64,000 bases of DNA from Dyadobacter sp. CY347 (GTDB lineage: Bacteria; Bacteroidota; Bacteroidia; Cytophagales; Spirosomataceae): the NCBI RefSeq assembly GCF_021502655.1, contig NZ_JAKFFT010000004.1, positions 1,178,001 through 1,242,000 on the forward strand, written 5' to 3'. Numbering within the stretch: the first letter of the stretch is position 1; every line of letters starts with the position of its first letter. The notes under the pieces were generated by a model. That model was not told the origin of the DNA. It saw only the letters and a list, made by a program, of their open reading frames with translations, and ran no database searches. The translations under genes were made by a program, and so were the position numbers. Positions 33,543 to 42,900 of the stretch are shown here, piece by piece.

Positions 33543-34136
33543 ATGAAACTAATTTTATGGCTGCTGATCATATTTGCTGTGACGCTTGCATATCCCATTT
33601 ATCACTACATAGAAACTTTTGGCATCTATTTGTCTACTGACAGAGCTGAATTAGGAATGTTAGGAGATTTTATGAATGTGTGGGTTAGCTTAGCAAACCT
33701 ACTAATCTTAACAATAATAACGCTCTACATCTGGAAACAGGGAACGAAAGAAGACTTAGCTCGTGAGAGGCCATTATTAATTTTAAAAGAAGGTTCGGCT
33801 GACAAGACCTGGACCATTCAAAATGTTGGTAAGGGTGCCGCGATCAACATAAAAATGTCCTACAAAAAGCCTAACTCAAACGATTGGGAAGCCCCCTTTA
33901 TTAAACTCTTTTCGTTAGGATCCGGAGAGTCTCACGAGATTAAACGATTTTTCGCAGCATCAAAAATTGGCTTGGTGTACACTGATATTTCGAAAAATAT
34001 CATCTCATCACTTACCGAGTCCCACGATACTGAATTCCGAATTGGAACAAACATTCTTGGATCCAGCGAACGGCCATATGTCACCATGAGGGAGTGGGAT
34101 AATGAGCCACCATCAATACCATTTCATACTAGCTAA
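33543..34136 (+). CDS. Membrane protein of unknown function in accessory island
   Basis: The product of about 197 residues has two hydrophobic helices (about 2-22 and 47-68), the region between them facing outwards or forming a hairpin, and a C-terminal soluble domain of about 120 residues with alternating strands (LLILKEGSADKTWTIQNVG, AAINIKMSYK, RPYVTMREW). Such proteins with a two-helix anchor and a beta-rich cytoplasmic domain occur often in accessory islands without assigned function. The frame opens at 33513 (with a non-ATG start); ATG at 33543 puts the first helix at the N-terminus. It is alone on its strand between the broken nuclease gene and the Panacea pair, in an AT-rich stretch. 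Confidence 0.6.
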   Translation: MKLILWLLIIFAVTLAYPIYHYIETFGIYLSTDRAELGMLGDFMNVWVSLANLLILTIITLYIWKQGTKEDLARERPLLILKEGSADKTWTIQNVGKGAAINIKMSYKKPNSNDWEAPFIKLFSLGSGESHEIKRFFAASKIGLVYTDISKNIISSLTESHDTEFRIGTNILGSSERPYVTMREWDNEPPSIPFHTS

Positions 34137-34209
34137 TCTTCATCAAAGAGACTTCGAATTGCCAGCCAAATATTGCCTGATCAAGAGCGCACATATAAAA
34201 CTCCTCTAG

Positions 34210-34635
34210 TCACAAAAAAAGCTTCTTAATCTTCCGCTCCACCAGTCTACTTTTCAGAATTCCATTGATGATTAGCTCGAAATGCTCGTCATCCAATTGA
34301 TCCTTATATTTAATTTTTCCTTCGTTAAACATTTTTTTAAAATCCTCCACGGGAATTGAAACAGGACTATTACAATTGATGTAAGTATTTTTGCTAAAAG
34401 GTTTATCCGGCTCATTCTGGATAAAGACAATCGTGTCATAATCAAGGTTGCGCCTTTTAACATAATTCAATATCGTGTCAAGCTTGGAAGTACATACCGA
34501 AAACAACAGGATTTCTGTGCCTTTGTCAAGCAATACATAATAATGCGGATCCGGATTTCCCTGATAGTTAAGTGAAAAGTAGAGGATACTTTTTTCCTTA
34601 AGTACCTGATAAAAGGTCTCAAAACTAACTTCCAT
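34210..34635 (-). CDS. Candidate toxin paired with Panacea antitoxin; possible PemK/MazF-like fold
   Basis: The 141-residue protein follows the Panacea-domain gene by 8 bases on the same strand, the position where toxin partners are found. Visible strands are ILYFSLNYQ, HYYVLLDKG and ILLFSVCTSKLDT, followed by DTIVFIQNE and TYINCNSPVSIPVEDFKKM, and a helical end GILKSRLVERKIKKLF. The order (strand VLL, then LLFSVCTS, then YINCN, then a helical tail with a conserved S-R/L-V) is reminiscent of PemK/MazF-type toxins, but the similarity is too low to be sure. I do not recognise a named family. The toxin role is inferred from the neighbour. Confidence 0.5.
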   Translation of the reverse strand: MEVSFETFYQVLKEKSILYFSLNYQGNPDPHYYVLLDKGTEILLFSVCTSKLDTILNYVKRRNLDYDTIVFIQNEPDKPFSKNTYINCNSPVSIPVEDFKKMFNEGKIKYKDQLDDEHFELIINGILKSRLVERKIKKLFL

Positions 34636-34643
34636 CGGGTCGA

Positions 34644-35219
34644 TTAAGCAGAGAATTCTAGGAAAATTTCTCTGGATTCATTCAGGAATTCTTCACTGTC
34701 ATTAAACAAGCCAATCTTATCGCTAACATTTACAAAGAAATCATCCATGACGATTTCATACCTGCCCTTTTCAGCGATTTCGAAATTTGCTTTATAGCGA
34801 ATCCATTCAGGAAAGTTGTGAGATAGTTCTGATAGAGCGAAATGGTCGTAGTGTTTGTACTTTTCCCAAATCAGATCCATCACTTCTATATCTGTCTCAG
34901 AAAAAACATCTATGTCGGCCTCTCCGTGAACTGAGTAGTTATATTGGCTGGATGTTAAATACTCAGCAATGTTTTGCATTTCCCCAATGTCAAAGGAAAT
35001 GCCCGAGCCTTTCAGTAGATCAAATGTGCAGGAAGCTACGGGGCCATTTTTCATGGCGAAATACTGGTCTCCCGTGATTGTTCGGCCGTATTGCCGTAAA
35101 TGATATCGATCAGACAGCCAGATCAGTTTTAGCGCTCTCATTTTGTTCAAGCCGCCGCCACCAAGATTGGCAAAGCGAATAAGTGCGTTAAGGGCTTTAT
35201 CTGTTCTAAATCTTTCCAT
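34644..35219 (-). CDS. Panacea-domain (DUF4065, SocA/GepA-like) antitoxin candidate
   Basis: The 191-residue protein shows the SocA/GepA-type course: ALNALIRFANLGGGGLNKMRALKLIWLSDRYHLRQYGR, then TGDQYFAMKNGPVASCTFDLL, and a later DIEVMDLIWEKYKHYDHFALSELSH. The segment G-P-V with the preceding Met/Asn is the hallmark of this domain. Panacea proteins act as antitoxins for very different toxin families. It precedes the candidate toxin by 8 bases. The first 20 residues contain the start MERFRTDKAL; no earlier ATG fits. Another role of DUF4065 proteins (phage-associated proteolytic adaptor, as SocA) is possible. Confidence 0.8.
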   Translation of the reverse strand: MERFRTDKALNALIRFANLGGGGLNKMRALKLIWLSDRYHLRQYGRTITGDQYFAMKNGPVASCTFDLLKGSGISFDIGEMQNIAEYLTSSQYNYSVHGEADIDVFSETDIEVMDLIWEKYKHYDHFALSELSHNFPEWIRYKANFEIAEKGRYEIVMDDFFVNVSDKIGLFNDSEEFLNESREIFLEFSA

Positions 35220-35288
35220 AGTTATTTCAGGTGTATGTGTATAGTGAGGGCAAAAGTAATACCAAAAGATGGATTTTTCAGATACAAC

Positions 35289-35723
35289 TCACCGCCCCCC
35301 AATCAACCGCTCCAAACGCCCCATCATCTCATCCTTCTCCTTCAACATCCGCTCATAAAGCTCCATTTTTTCATCATGTAACTTCCTGATCTCTTCAATC
35401 GGATTTACGTTGAATGTGGGAGTGTTCCCATTATTGACGAATGCGCTATCCTTGAAGTCGTGGTAAGTATTCGTGATAATATTAATCGCTTGATTTTCAT
35501 CAAAATTCCGAATCGCCTCGGCCGGGATTTTCAAAATCGCCGCCACCTGCTCCAAAATATCGGAATCGATCTTTTCCCTCTGTTCGAGCAGGGAGACTTT
35601 TTGCTGGTTCCAATCTTCGCCTAGTTCGAATGCGAGGGCGTCTTGTTTGATCGCGAGCATTTCGCGAAACCTTTTCAGATTGCGGCCTTCGTGGATCTTG
35701 GGATTGGAGGTAGTATGTGTCAT
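35289..35723 (-). CDS. XRE-type helix-turn-helix regulator with C-terminal coiled coil (copy B)
   Basis: The 144-residue protein is a paralogue of the regulator at 13929-14348. The helix-turn-helix (NLKRFREMLAIKQDALAFEL, WNQQKVSLLEQ, AILKIPAEAIRNF) and the coiled-coil end (YERMLKEKDEMMGRLERLIG) are almost the same, while residues about 92-112 (DSAFVNNGNTPTFNVNPIEE) differ. It lies at the right edge of the second accessory island, 101 bases from the end of the GH-A gene. Its upstream region is shared with copy A. Both copies lie in the same orientation, so they form direct repeats. Confidence 0.8.
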   Translation of the reverse strand: MTHTTSNPKIHEGRNLKRFREMLAIKQDALAFELGEDWNQQKVSLLEQREKIDSDILEQVAAILKIPAEAIRNFDENQAINIITNTYHDFKDSAFVNNGNTPTFNVNPIEEIRKLHDEKMELYERMLKEKDEMMGRLERLIGGR

Positions 35724-35814
35724 CTGGAAAGGGTGTTTGGTTAAAAAGGCAATTTATGTAAATCTCCCCGGAAGTTTCCGGATAATTTACGCAGAACGAA
35801 ATGTAAGTTACCGG
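35724..35814 (-). promoter_or_regulatory. Conserved upstream region of XRE regulator (copy B) with palindrome
   Basis: The region matches that of copy A (14349-14438) from the start codon to the terminal AAGTTACCGG. It contains a 14-bp inverted repeat CCGGAA-GT-TTCCGG at 35768-35781, which is partly kept in copy A as GGAAGTT. This palindrome is a candidate operator of the regulator. The similarity stops 10 bases before the end of the neighbouring hydrolase gene. Confidence 0.55.
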
Positions 35815-35824
35815 GCGGGTTCTG

Positions 35825-38338
35825 TCATTCCAGCGTTACTTTTTGAATCGTGATGCCAGCGAGTGGTTTTTTATCCTGATCGGTCGTTTGTGTTGGTATA
35901 ATGGCAATCTGTAACGTTTCCACATTCATTAAATCTACTTTTCCAGCCTTCGGTGTGGTGTCTAGTGAGTAGGGTAAAAATCCCGGATAAGGGCGTGGGA
36001 GACTGATGAAATCTACTTTTTTAAGATTGTCCAGCGACACAGCATATGTGCTGTTTTCGGGTTTCACATCCAATGTCGCGCCGTAAACGGAACCATCCTT
36101 GCCGATAAGTGCAAGCTGAATGGTGCAAGGTTTTTGATCGAGCGAGTGGCCTTGAAAAACCAACTTGTTTTTCGATGATAAATCCGAAGTGCGGCCTGCT
36201 ATATTGCTTTTAAAATTATAGCGCATTGCATATTCTTCTGCTTTTTCAGGGCTTATACTTAGCTCAGAAGTTCCCGTTTCGGGTAAGGGTGTCAAGTGTG
36301 ATGTTTTCAGATACGGTCTTAATAATTGCTCGTGATCCAGCGCAGCGTTGAAAATGGTAATTGGTGAAGATTTTGGCGGAATGTGCGTTTCGAAAGGCTT
36401 TTCCTGATCGGAAGGATAGAAGTTTTCTACTCCGTTTTCTTTGATTAAGATGCTGTATTTCAGGCCATTGTCTTTCAAGAGTTCTTGTGGTATAATTGCC
36501 GAGTAATGATAGCCGCGCTCGTGTGCTAACGTTAAGTCCACTGGTTTTTGGCCTTGCGTAAAAACTCTGATATGCGGCGTTTCAGGTTTTTTTAAAGAAA
36601 CAATCTGCACTTTGACTGGCACGCTTTCACCAGCGGAAACCTCCTTAACTGGCGTGTGAAGCACGTGGGTTTTTGTGAGTGTTGTTGCTGGTGCTACGAA
36701 TTCGTTTAATGTGATATTCTTCCATTTGCTGGTTGCATTTAACTTGCTCGAAGCCCCTTTTTTAACGAGCGTATAAGCGCCGGGCGTAATGTCAAATGTC
36801 TGATTTTTGGTCTGGACACTTTTAGCAGTGTTTCCCTGGTTCAAGGGTTTGATCTCAAAATCAGTGCCCAGGTCCGGCAACTGGACCGACATGGGCCACT
36901 CGCGCCAGTTGATCACGGCAAGGACTTTGTCCAGACTATTGTAGCCAAATGGATCTTGCACCCAGATTGCATCAGGTAAAACTTCCAATCGCCACACGCC
37001 ATTTTCGAGCTTATCCAGGAAGTACGCGCCCGTTCCTTCGTATTTTACAACCGCCGAGTTGCCCGACCCGCTGATATGTGCCAATGCGGCTGCATTGGGT
37101 GGAATCGTGGTTGTATTGTTGCTATAAATAAATTTTTCCTTCGTAACCATTTCCGCCAGATCCTGCCCATAGCTTACCCTGAAATCGCCAAAAGACGTAT
37201 CTGCCGGGAATCTGCCGAAATCTTTATAAAGCGGAACATTGTGAAAAACTTCCGACGCTATTTTCAGGCTCAATGCTTTCTGCGGCGTGTAAATCAGGTT
37301 CATATAATGCGTGTCATACTCCGTATTGGCATAGGCAAAAAAAGTTGGGTCGTAGGCAAAGTGCGTGGCTAGCTGCATGCCGGCCGTGCGGAAACTGCGC
37401 GCCATGGCGGGATAAACGTAAGAGCGGCCCACATCGGCCGCATCGAATTCATAGACGATCTTGGCCATTTGTTTAAACCTCGGATTGGCCGCGAAGGGGA
37501 TTTTGTAGTCGTCCACATTTGGCAGCAAATTGCCCATAATCTCGTGCTTGGCCTGCAATCCGGTGGGATACCACTGAAATGTTCCGCCCTGAATGTCGGC
37601 ATCGAAATAGCCCTGGGCCAAATGAATGCTGTGGCTGATGTTATAAAAGACCGGCTTTTGACAGCCGGTCTTCCGCATGGAACTCGTCATGCCATTAATG
37701 AATGCAGTTACATCGCTGGCTTTCCCGCCGTGCTGAGGCTCATTGCTGATCTCAAAGGCAATCAAATCGGGCTCGTTCTTGTAAGCAACTCCGGTATAAG
37801 GATTGACGTGGTTTAAAAACTGATACAAGTAATTTTGCTGCGCTTTAATGGCATCAGGATTGGTCAGGCAGGTTGCTTTGCCATATTTCCGCGAGAATCC
37901 TGGCGTTTTTTCATCTTTTTCCGGCCAGCCATTTCCCCAGTAAGCAATGGGCGTGAGCACAAACCGGATGCCGCGGTCTTTCATCTTTTTCAATGCATAA
38001 TCCAGCAGTTTCAAATGCTCATTTTCCAGCAGATTTCCCAGCGTATCGCTGATCTCTGTATCCCAGACGTGGACGCGGTAAAGATCAAAACCCAGCCGTG
38101 AAAAGTGGTATACATCATCGTCAATGGCTTTTTCAGGGGAAACGCCGAGTTGTTTTGCCACCCGGTAAGCATATGCAAAAGGAACCGTGTAATTTACCCC
38201 AAACCCTTTCACTTCCTCTTTTGACGTGCCCCATCGCATGACGCCGTCTTTGTCCACATACACATCCCGGGACTTTTGCGAAAAGGCGATTGGGCAGGTA
38301 AAAAAGATGAGAAGCAAAAGGGTAAGGGCAATCTTCAT
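35825..38338 (-). CDS. Secreted clan GH-A glycoside hydrolase (GH5-like, putative beta-mannanase)
   Basis: The 837-residue protein has a signal peptide ending near IAFSQ and an N-terminal TIM-barrel catalytic domain (about 25-400). GVNYTVPF, LGFDLYRVHVWD and ISNEPQHGG mark the barrel; the acid/base Glu200 (AFEISNEP) and the nucleophile Glu297 (IVYEFDAADVG) are visible, the clan GH-A pattern. A domain with small beta strands (about 410-535) and further beta-sandwich modules follow (about 545-640, 690-835), probably for carbohydrate binding. I cannot fix the exact GH family; GH5 or a relative is likely. It is the last gene of locus 2 after susC and susD, with an inverted repeat between it and susD. 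Confidence 0.8.
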   Translation of the reverse strand: MKIALTLLLLIFFTCPIAFSQKSRDVYVDKDGVMRWGTSKEEVKGFGVNYTVPFAYAYRVAKQLGVSPEKAIDDDVYHFSRLGFDLYRVHVWDTEISDTLGNLLENEHLKLLDYALKKMKDRGIRFVLTPIAYWGNGWPEKDEKTPGFSRKYGKATCLTNPDAIKAQQNYLYQFLNHVNPYTGVAYKNEPDLIAFEISNEPQHGGKASDVTAFINGMTSSMRKTGCQKPVFYNISHSIHLAQGYFDADIQGGTFQWYPTGLQAKHEIMGNLLPNVDDYKIPFAANPRFKQMAKIVYEFDAADVGRSYVYPAMARSFRTAGMQLATHFAYDPTFFAYANTEYDTHYMNLIYTPQKALSLKIASEVFHNVPLYKDFGRFPADTSFGDFRVSYGQDLAEMVTKEKFIYSNNTTTIPPNAAALAHISGSGNSAVVKYEGTGAYFLDKLENGVWRLEVLPDAIWVQDPFGYNSLDKVLAVINWREWPMSVQLPDLGTDFEIKPLNQGNTAKSVQTKNQTFDITPGAYTLVKKGASSKLNATSKWKNITLNEFVAPATTLTKTHVLHTPVKEVSAGESVPVKVQIVSLKKPETPHIRVFTQGQKPVDLTLAHERGYHYSAIIPQELLKDNGLKYSILIKENGVENFYPSDQEKPFETHIPPKSSPITIFNAALDHEQLLRPYLKTSHLTPLPETGTSELSISPEKAEEYAMRYNFKSNIAGRTSDLSSKNKLVFQGHSLDQKPCTIQLALIGKDGSVYGATLDVKPENSTYAVSLDNLKKVDFISLPRPYPGFLPYSLDTTPKAGKVDLMNVETLQIAIIPTQTTDQDKKPLAGITIQKVTLE

Positions 38339-38380
38339 TTGGAAAAGAATTAAGATGTAAGAAATTGTGCAAAGTGGCTG

Positions 38381-38434
38381 TTAGCTTTTAGCCGTTAGCT
38401 GTTGGCTGTTAGTTTGCTAAAAGCTAAAAGCTAA
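38381..38434. repeat. Inverted repeat between susD and the hydrolase gene of locus 2
   Basis: TTAGCTTTTAGC (38381-38392) pairs perfectly with GCTAAAAGCTAA at 38416-38427 and again at 38423-38434, the last copy overlapping the susD stop codon. Between them are near-repeats of GCTGTTAGC/GTTAGCTGTTGGC. The transcript on the minus strand could form a 12-bp stem with a loop of 23 or 30 bases. It might be a weak terminator, an mRNA-processing or stabilising hairpin that lowers downstream expression, or a dispersed repeat. No T-run follows. Confidence 0.5.
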
Positions 38435-39936
38435 TAACCTTTCGTCTGTTCAATCTTCCCTTCACCCACATTAATCACATATTGCGGCAAAGGAAACAGT
38501 TCTGACGGCCCGTGGTTCACTTTTCCGGCTGCTTCCAGCGCGGAAGCCCATTTTCCATGACGAACCAGATCAATCTTGCGAACGCCTTCAAAATAGAACT
38601 CAAAGCCTCTTTCCCGAAGAATAGCATCATTAAATGCAGCTTTGGAAGCCGTAGCTGTCGCCGGTAAAGCAGCAACCCCGCCGTGTTTTGTCCTTACTTC
38701 ATTCACCAAAGCAATGGCCTCTGCCGTCGGGCCGGACAACTGATTGATAGACTCGGCCAGCATTAGCAACACATCGGCATACCTCAAAACGGGCATGTCA
38801 TTTCCCTGAACGTCAGCACCCGGTGAAGATTCGTCAGGATATTTTCTCAAAACAGGTCCACGCATGTTGGTGCGGTTGCGTACTTTTCCGGCTTTGTCGG
38901 TGTAGGTGGGAATGAGCAGGTTTCTGCGTTTATCTGCCGGATCAAAAGTGTCGTAAAATGCCCAGGTAGGGCAGAAGACGCCGCTTGGGTTAGCCCAGCC
39001 GCCTCCGAGTTTGATGCTTTTGAAGTCATTTGGCAGACAATAAAGTGCCATTGCATTAAAATTGCCGCCGCCTTCGCCGTTGGTGGGCGCCACCGGGTCG
39101 CAGTTCACAGCCCAGATGGTTTCAGTATTCACTTCCGTCGATTCGCGGAACAAACCGGCATAGTCGGAAACCAGGCTGTATTTGCCCAATGCAATCGTTG
39201 CCCGCGCTGCTTTCTCGGCCTCCGCCCAGTTTTTTTCATTGAGATACAACCGCGTCAACATGCCCAGTGCCAATCCTTTGTTAAACCTGCCATATTCCGA
39301 AGGGCTTAGTTCCAGATTTTCAGCTGCAAAATTAAGATCAGCAGCAATCATGGATACATAATTTTCTCGTGACGGGCGGGTCAGGTCACTTTCGGCATTG
39401 GTGTTGATCTTTGCCGCGTCAAAAATCACGGGAACCGGGCCATACATGTGCAGCAAATAATACATGGTCCATGCGCGTCCCATTCTGGCCTCGGCGATGA
39501 ATTTGTTTTTGGCGGCGTCGCTGATGGTTGCTTTTTCGATATCAGCAATCACCTGCGTCATCCGGGTAACATAACGCACTTTTTCAAAATGGCTTTGCTT
39601 GCCTTGTGTCCTGAGAAATGTGAAATCTCCTTTACTGAAAAATTCCCAGAAACCACCCCATTCCGTAAACACATTCATCTGATCCGTGGGCAGGTCAAAC
39701 ATGGCTAAATGTCCGTATTCCGGGCTAAAAAACATGTTTTGGTATTCCACATCGCTGTAACCCCATTTGGAGCCAAAGGGCTTGTAAGCCTGCAATGTGT
39801 AAAGTTTGAAGTCAGCCTCCGTTTTGGGGAAGTTGGCAGGGGAGAGCACGCCGGTGAGCACCGGGTCAAAATTTTTCTCGCAGCTGGTGACGGTTAAGCT
39901 GGCTGCCAGTATGCCGGCAATGATGATCTTTTTCAT
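38431..39936 (-). CDS. susD: SusD/RagB-type lipoprotein (locus 2)
   Basis: The 501-residue lipoprotein has the lipobox LTVTSC (Cys19), then EKNFDPVLTGVLSPANFPKTE, a common SusD N-terminus in the smaller family. Internal motifs are FIAEARMGRAWTMYYLLHMYGPVPVIFDA, the C-terminal VLRYADVLLMLAESINQLSG, ILRERGFEFYFEGVRKIDLVRHGKW and LFPLPQYVIN. It would bind substrate at the cell surface with the SusC encoded 20 bases upstream. Its sequence is quite different from the susD of locus 1, which suggests another glycan. Confidence 0.95.
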   Translation of the reverse strand: MKKIIIAGILAASLTVTSCEKNFDPVLTGVLSPANFPKTEADFKLYTLQAYKPFGSKWGYSDVEYQNMFFSPEYGHLAMFDLPTDQMNVFTEWGGFWEFFSKGDFTFLRTQGKQSHFEKVRYVTRMTQVIADIEKATISDAAKNKFIAEARMGRAWTMYYLLHMYGPVPVIFDAAKINTNAESDLTRPSRENYVSMIAADLNFAAENLELSPSEYGRFNKGLALGMLTRLYLNEKNWAEAEKAARATIALGKYSLVSDYAGLFRESTEVNTETIWAVNCDPVAPTNGEGGGNFNAMALYCLPNDFKSIKLGGGWANPSGVFCPTWAFYDTFDPADKRRNLLIPTYTDKAGKVRNRTNMRGPVLRKYPDESSPGADVQGNDMPVLRYADVLLMLAESINQLSGPTAEAIALVNEVRTKHGGVAALPATATASKAAFNDAILRERGFEFYFEGVRKIDLVRHGKWASALEAAGKVNHGPSELFPLPQYVINVGEGKIEQTKGY

Positions 39937-39956
39937 ATGATTTTGAATGTCGAATG

Positions 39957-42900
39957 TTAAAAATTAGCCCGCAGACCCAGTGATACGGTTCTCACCATCG
40001 GATAGGGAGCTGGTCCGCCTTTGATCGAGCTCGCCTGGATTTCGGGATCGACGCCTTTAAAGCCAGTCAGAATGAATGCGTTCTGTACATCCGCGAAAAC
40101 CCGCAGGCTCTTCACATATTTGGTCAAACCACCTGAGTTGATGGTGTAGCCCAATGTAATGTTCCGGCAACGAAGAAAATCCCTTTTCACAAGCCTTGTA
40201 TCGAGTCCGGCGTCCAATGCGATCGCCCCTTCATTATAGGCTGCGCCGGGTAGCGTTCCGTTTGGATTGGAGGTGCTCCAAGCATCTTTGATCCGCTCTG
40301 TTCCGCTTTGGTTGCTGGACAACAAGCTCACCGGGTCACCCCAAAGCGTGGTGAAGTCATTGCCCCACGCACCATATTGTCCGTAGAAAAACAAGCTCAG
40401 GTCAAACTTGCCGTAAGTGAAGTTGTTGCCAAATCCGACGATCGCTTTGGGAATGCCTGAGTAGCTTTTTACATCATTGAAATCCAGCTTTCCATCGCCG
40501 TTGTTATCGACAAAAATGGGGTTACCAGGCTTACGTGCCGATGCAGGCTGCCATGCAGGCACTTCCTGCCCAGCCTGCAAAATGCCGTTTGTTTGATATA
40601 CATAAATAATATCGCCGCCCACCGGATCATTTACACGGCCATACTGCGCCGGAGGATCATTCGGAAAGCGCTCTACCCAGCGGTTTGTAAAATGCGTGAC
40701 ATTCAATGTCGTATTCCAGCTGAAATTCTTGGTTTTCAAATTCTCTGTATTAATGCTGAATTCAAAACCTTTGCGTCGCTGGTGACCGCCGTTGATCGGA
40801 GAAGTCGAAATGATGGACAATTGCTGGGTTGTAGCACTGCTTAGCAGACGGGTGCGGTTTTCTGTAAAAACATCCACAGAACCGGTTATGCGCTCTTTGA
40901 ACAAACCAAAATCCAGACCTGCATTAAATGTCTTGGTGATCGGCCAGCGCAGGTTTGGATTATCAAATGCCGTGAGGCGATATGGGAAGTAAACCGCCGA
41001 GCCATTGTTGAATGTAACCGCATTAGGATCAGCGCCATAAGCACCGTAAGCAACACTGCCCGGGCGCTCGCCCGTCATACCATAGCTGGCGCGCAGCTTC
41101 AATGTGCTGATCGTGGGGATATCCTGCATAAATGCCTCATTATTAATCTTCCAGCCCGCCGACACAGATGGGAAATACTGGTATTTATTGTCGGGGAAAA
41201 ACTTATCCGCACCATCGCGGCGCACGGTTAGCGAAAGCAGGTAACGATCCAGAAAATCGAAATTGCTACGGATAAAGAATGAGCGAAGCTTGTTAACACC
41301 TCTGTATGAACCGATTACTTTTGGCCCGGTTGCAGAAGCCAGGTTGTCGGTGTTGATCGCATCCTGCATATCCGACGTTTCCACACTAAACCCTGAAAAA
41401 TCTTCCAGATATTGACCTACACCCGTCACGACGTCCAGATTAAGCCAGTCGCCAAATGATTTTTTGTAAGAAACGGTTGCTTCCATCGTTTGGTTTTGTC
41501 TGCGTGTTTCAGCCAGCGAAGCGCGAGCCTTGTAAAGTTGCCCCCAGAAAACAGTGACGGGAATGTAGAAATCACGAATTGAACTTTCACTATTATTACC
41601 ATATAGGAGCTTGGCTGTCAGTGTGTTTGGAATAATGTCAATGTCAAGCGATGTATTGGCCAGCAAGCCCTGCGCTTTGGTTTTATCCTTGATATCGAGT
41701 AGTGAAACCGGGTTGCCGGTGATGGCAAACTGGCTGTATGTGCCGTCTGCATTGTAAACCGGAACAGAAGAAGGGTAGGCCAATGCAGCCTGCAAAGCAT
41801 TAAAGCCCTGCGTTCCCGAGCCGCCCGTTTGCCAGCCCGCCTGCGGATTGGAATACGCATTACGGTTTGCATTCACATTCACATTCAGCCTGAATATCTT
41901 GCTTAAAACAAAATTCACATTCAGCCTGCCCGAGAAACGCGTCAGATCAGACTTTTTCATGGATCCGACCTGGTTGAAATAGTTGCCGGAAAAAAAGTAA
42001 GTCGCTTTTTCTGTTCCGCCATTGACGCTTACATTGTGGTTATCAATGCTTCCCGGCCGCAAAACCTGTCCGAGCCAGTCCGTTCCTTCTCCCGCATTGC
42101 GTATTTGCTCATCGGTGAATTTCTCTGTGTAACCACTCAAATCCGCAGGCACATTTCCAAACGGCGCCATATTGCGGTCTGCCTGGTATTTGTCTTTGCT
42201 CAACTGATTGAAATACAGCATATAATCCGACGCACTCAATGGTTTCAGATACGGCATATTCCTCGAAAAGGAACGGTTACCATCGTAGCTTACACTCATC
42301 CGGCCCGCTTTCCCTTTTTTAGTGGTAATGATCATGACACCGTTGGCCGCCGAAACACCGTAAATCGCCGCACTCGCATCTTTCAAAAACTCGATGGATT
42401 CAATGTCGTTTGGGTTCAAGCCAGCCAGTCCGCCGCGGTTAACGCCCTGCATTTCAACGGAACCATTGCCCGGCTCCATGCTATTTCCAGGATACACCAC
42501 GCCGTCAATGACCAGCAATGGATCTCCTTTTCCACGAATCGAAACCGAAATGTTACCGCCCGGTTGCGAGCTTTGCTGTGTCACCTGCAATCCCGCCGCA
42601 CGACCGAAGAGCAGCTCGGATACATTGTTGTTGGCCGATGTTGGAATTTTGGTAGGATCGACTTTTGAGATGGCCGTAGTCAGGTTTTTCTTGGCAGTCG
42701 TTCCATATCCGACAACGACGACTTCGTCCAGGTTTTGCGTGTCTACCAGCAATTTTACATCAATTACAGTCCGGTTCGCGATGGCGATTTCCTGTTTGAT
42801 ATACCCTATAAAAGAAAAAACAAGCGTTTGCTCCCCGGTCGCGCCGTTGGGAAGGGCCAGCGAATAATCGCCATTCTGGTCGGTAGATGTTCCGCTCGTA

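Noticed and set aside
42036-42867. Two plus-strand open frames of 210 and 157 codons opposite susC of locus 2
   Set aside because: They lie fully within a typical SusC gene on the other strand and have no family features.
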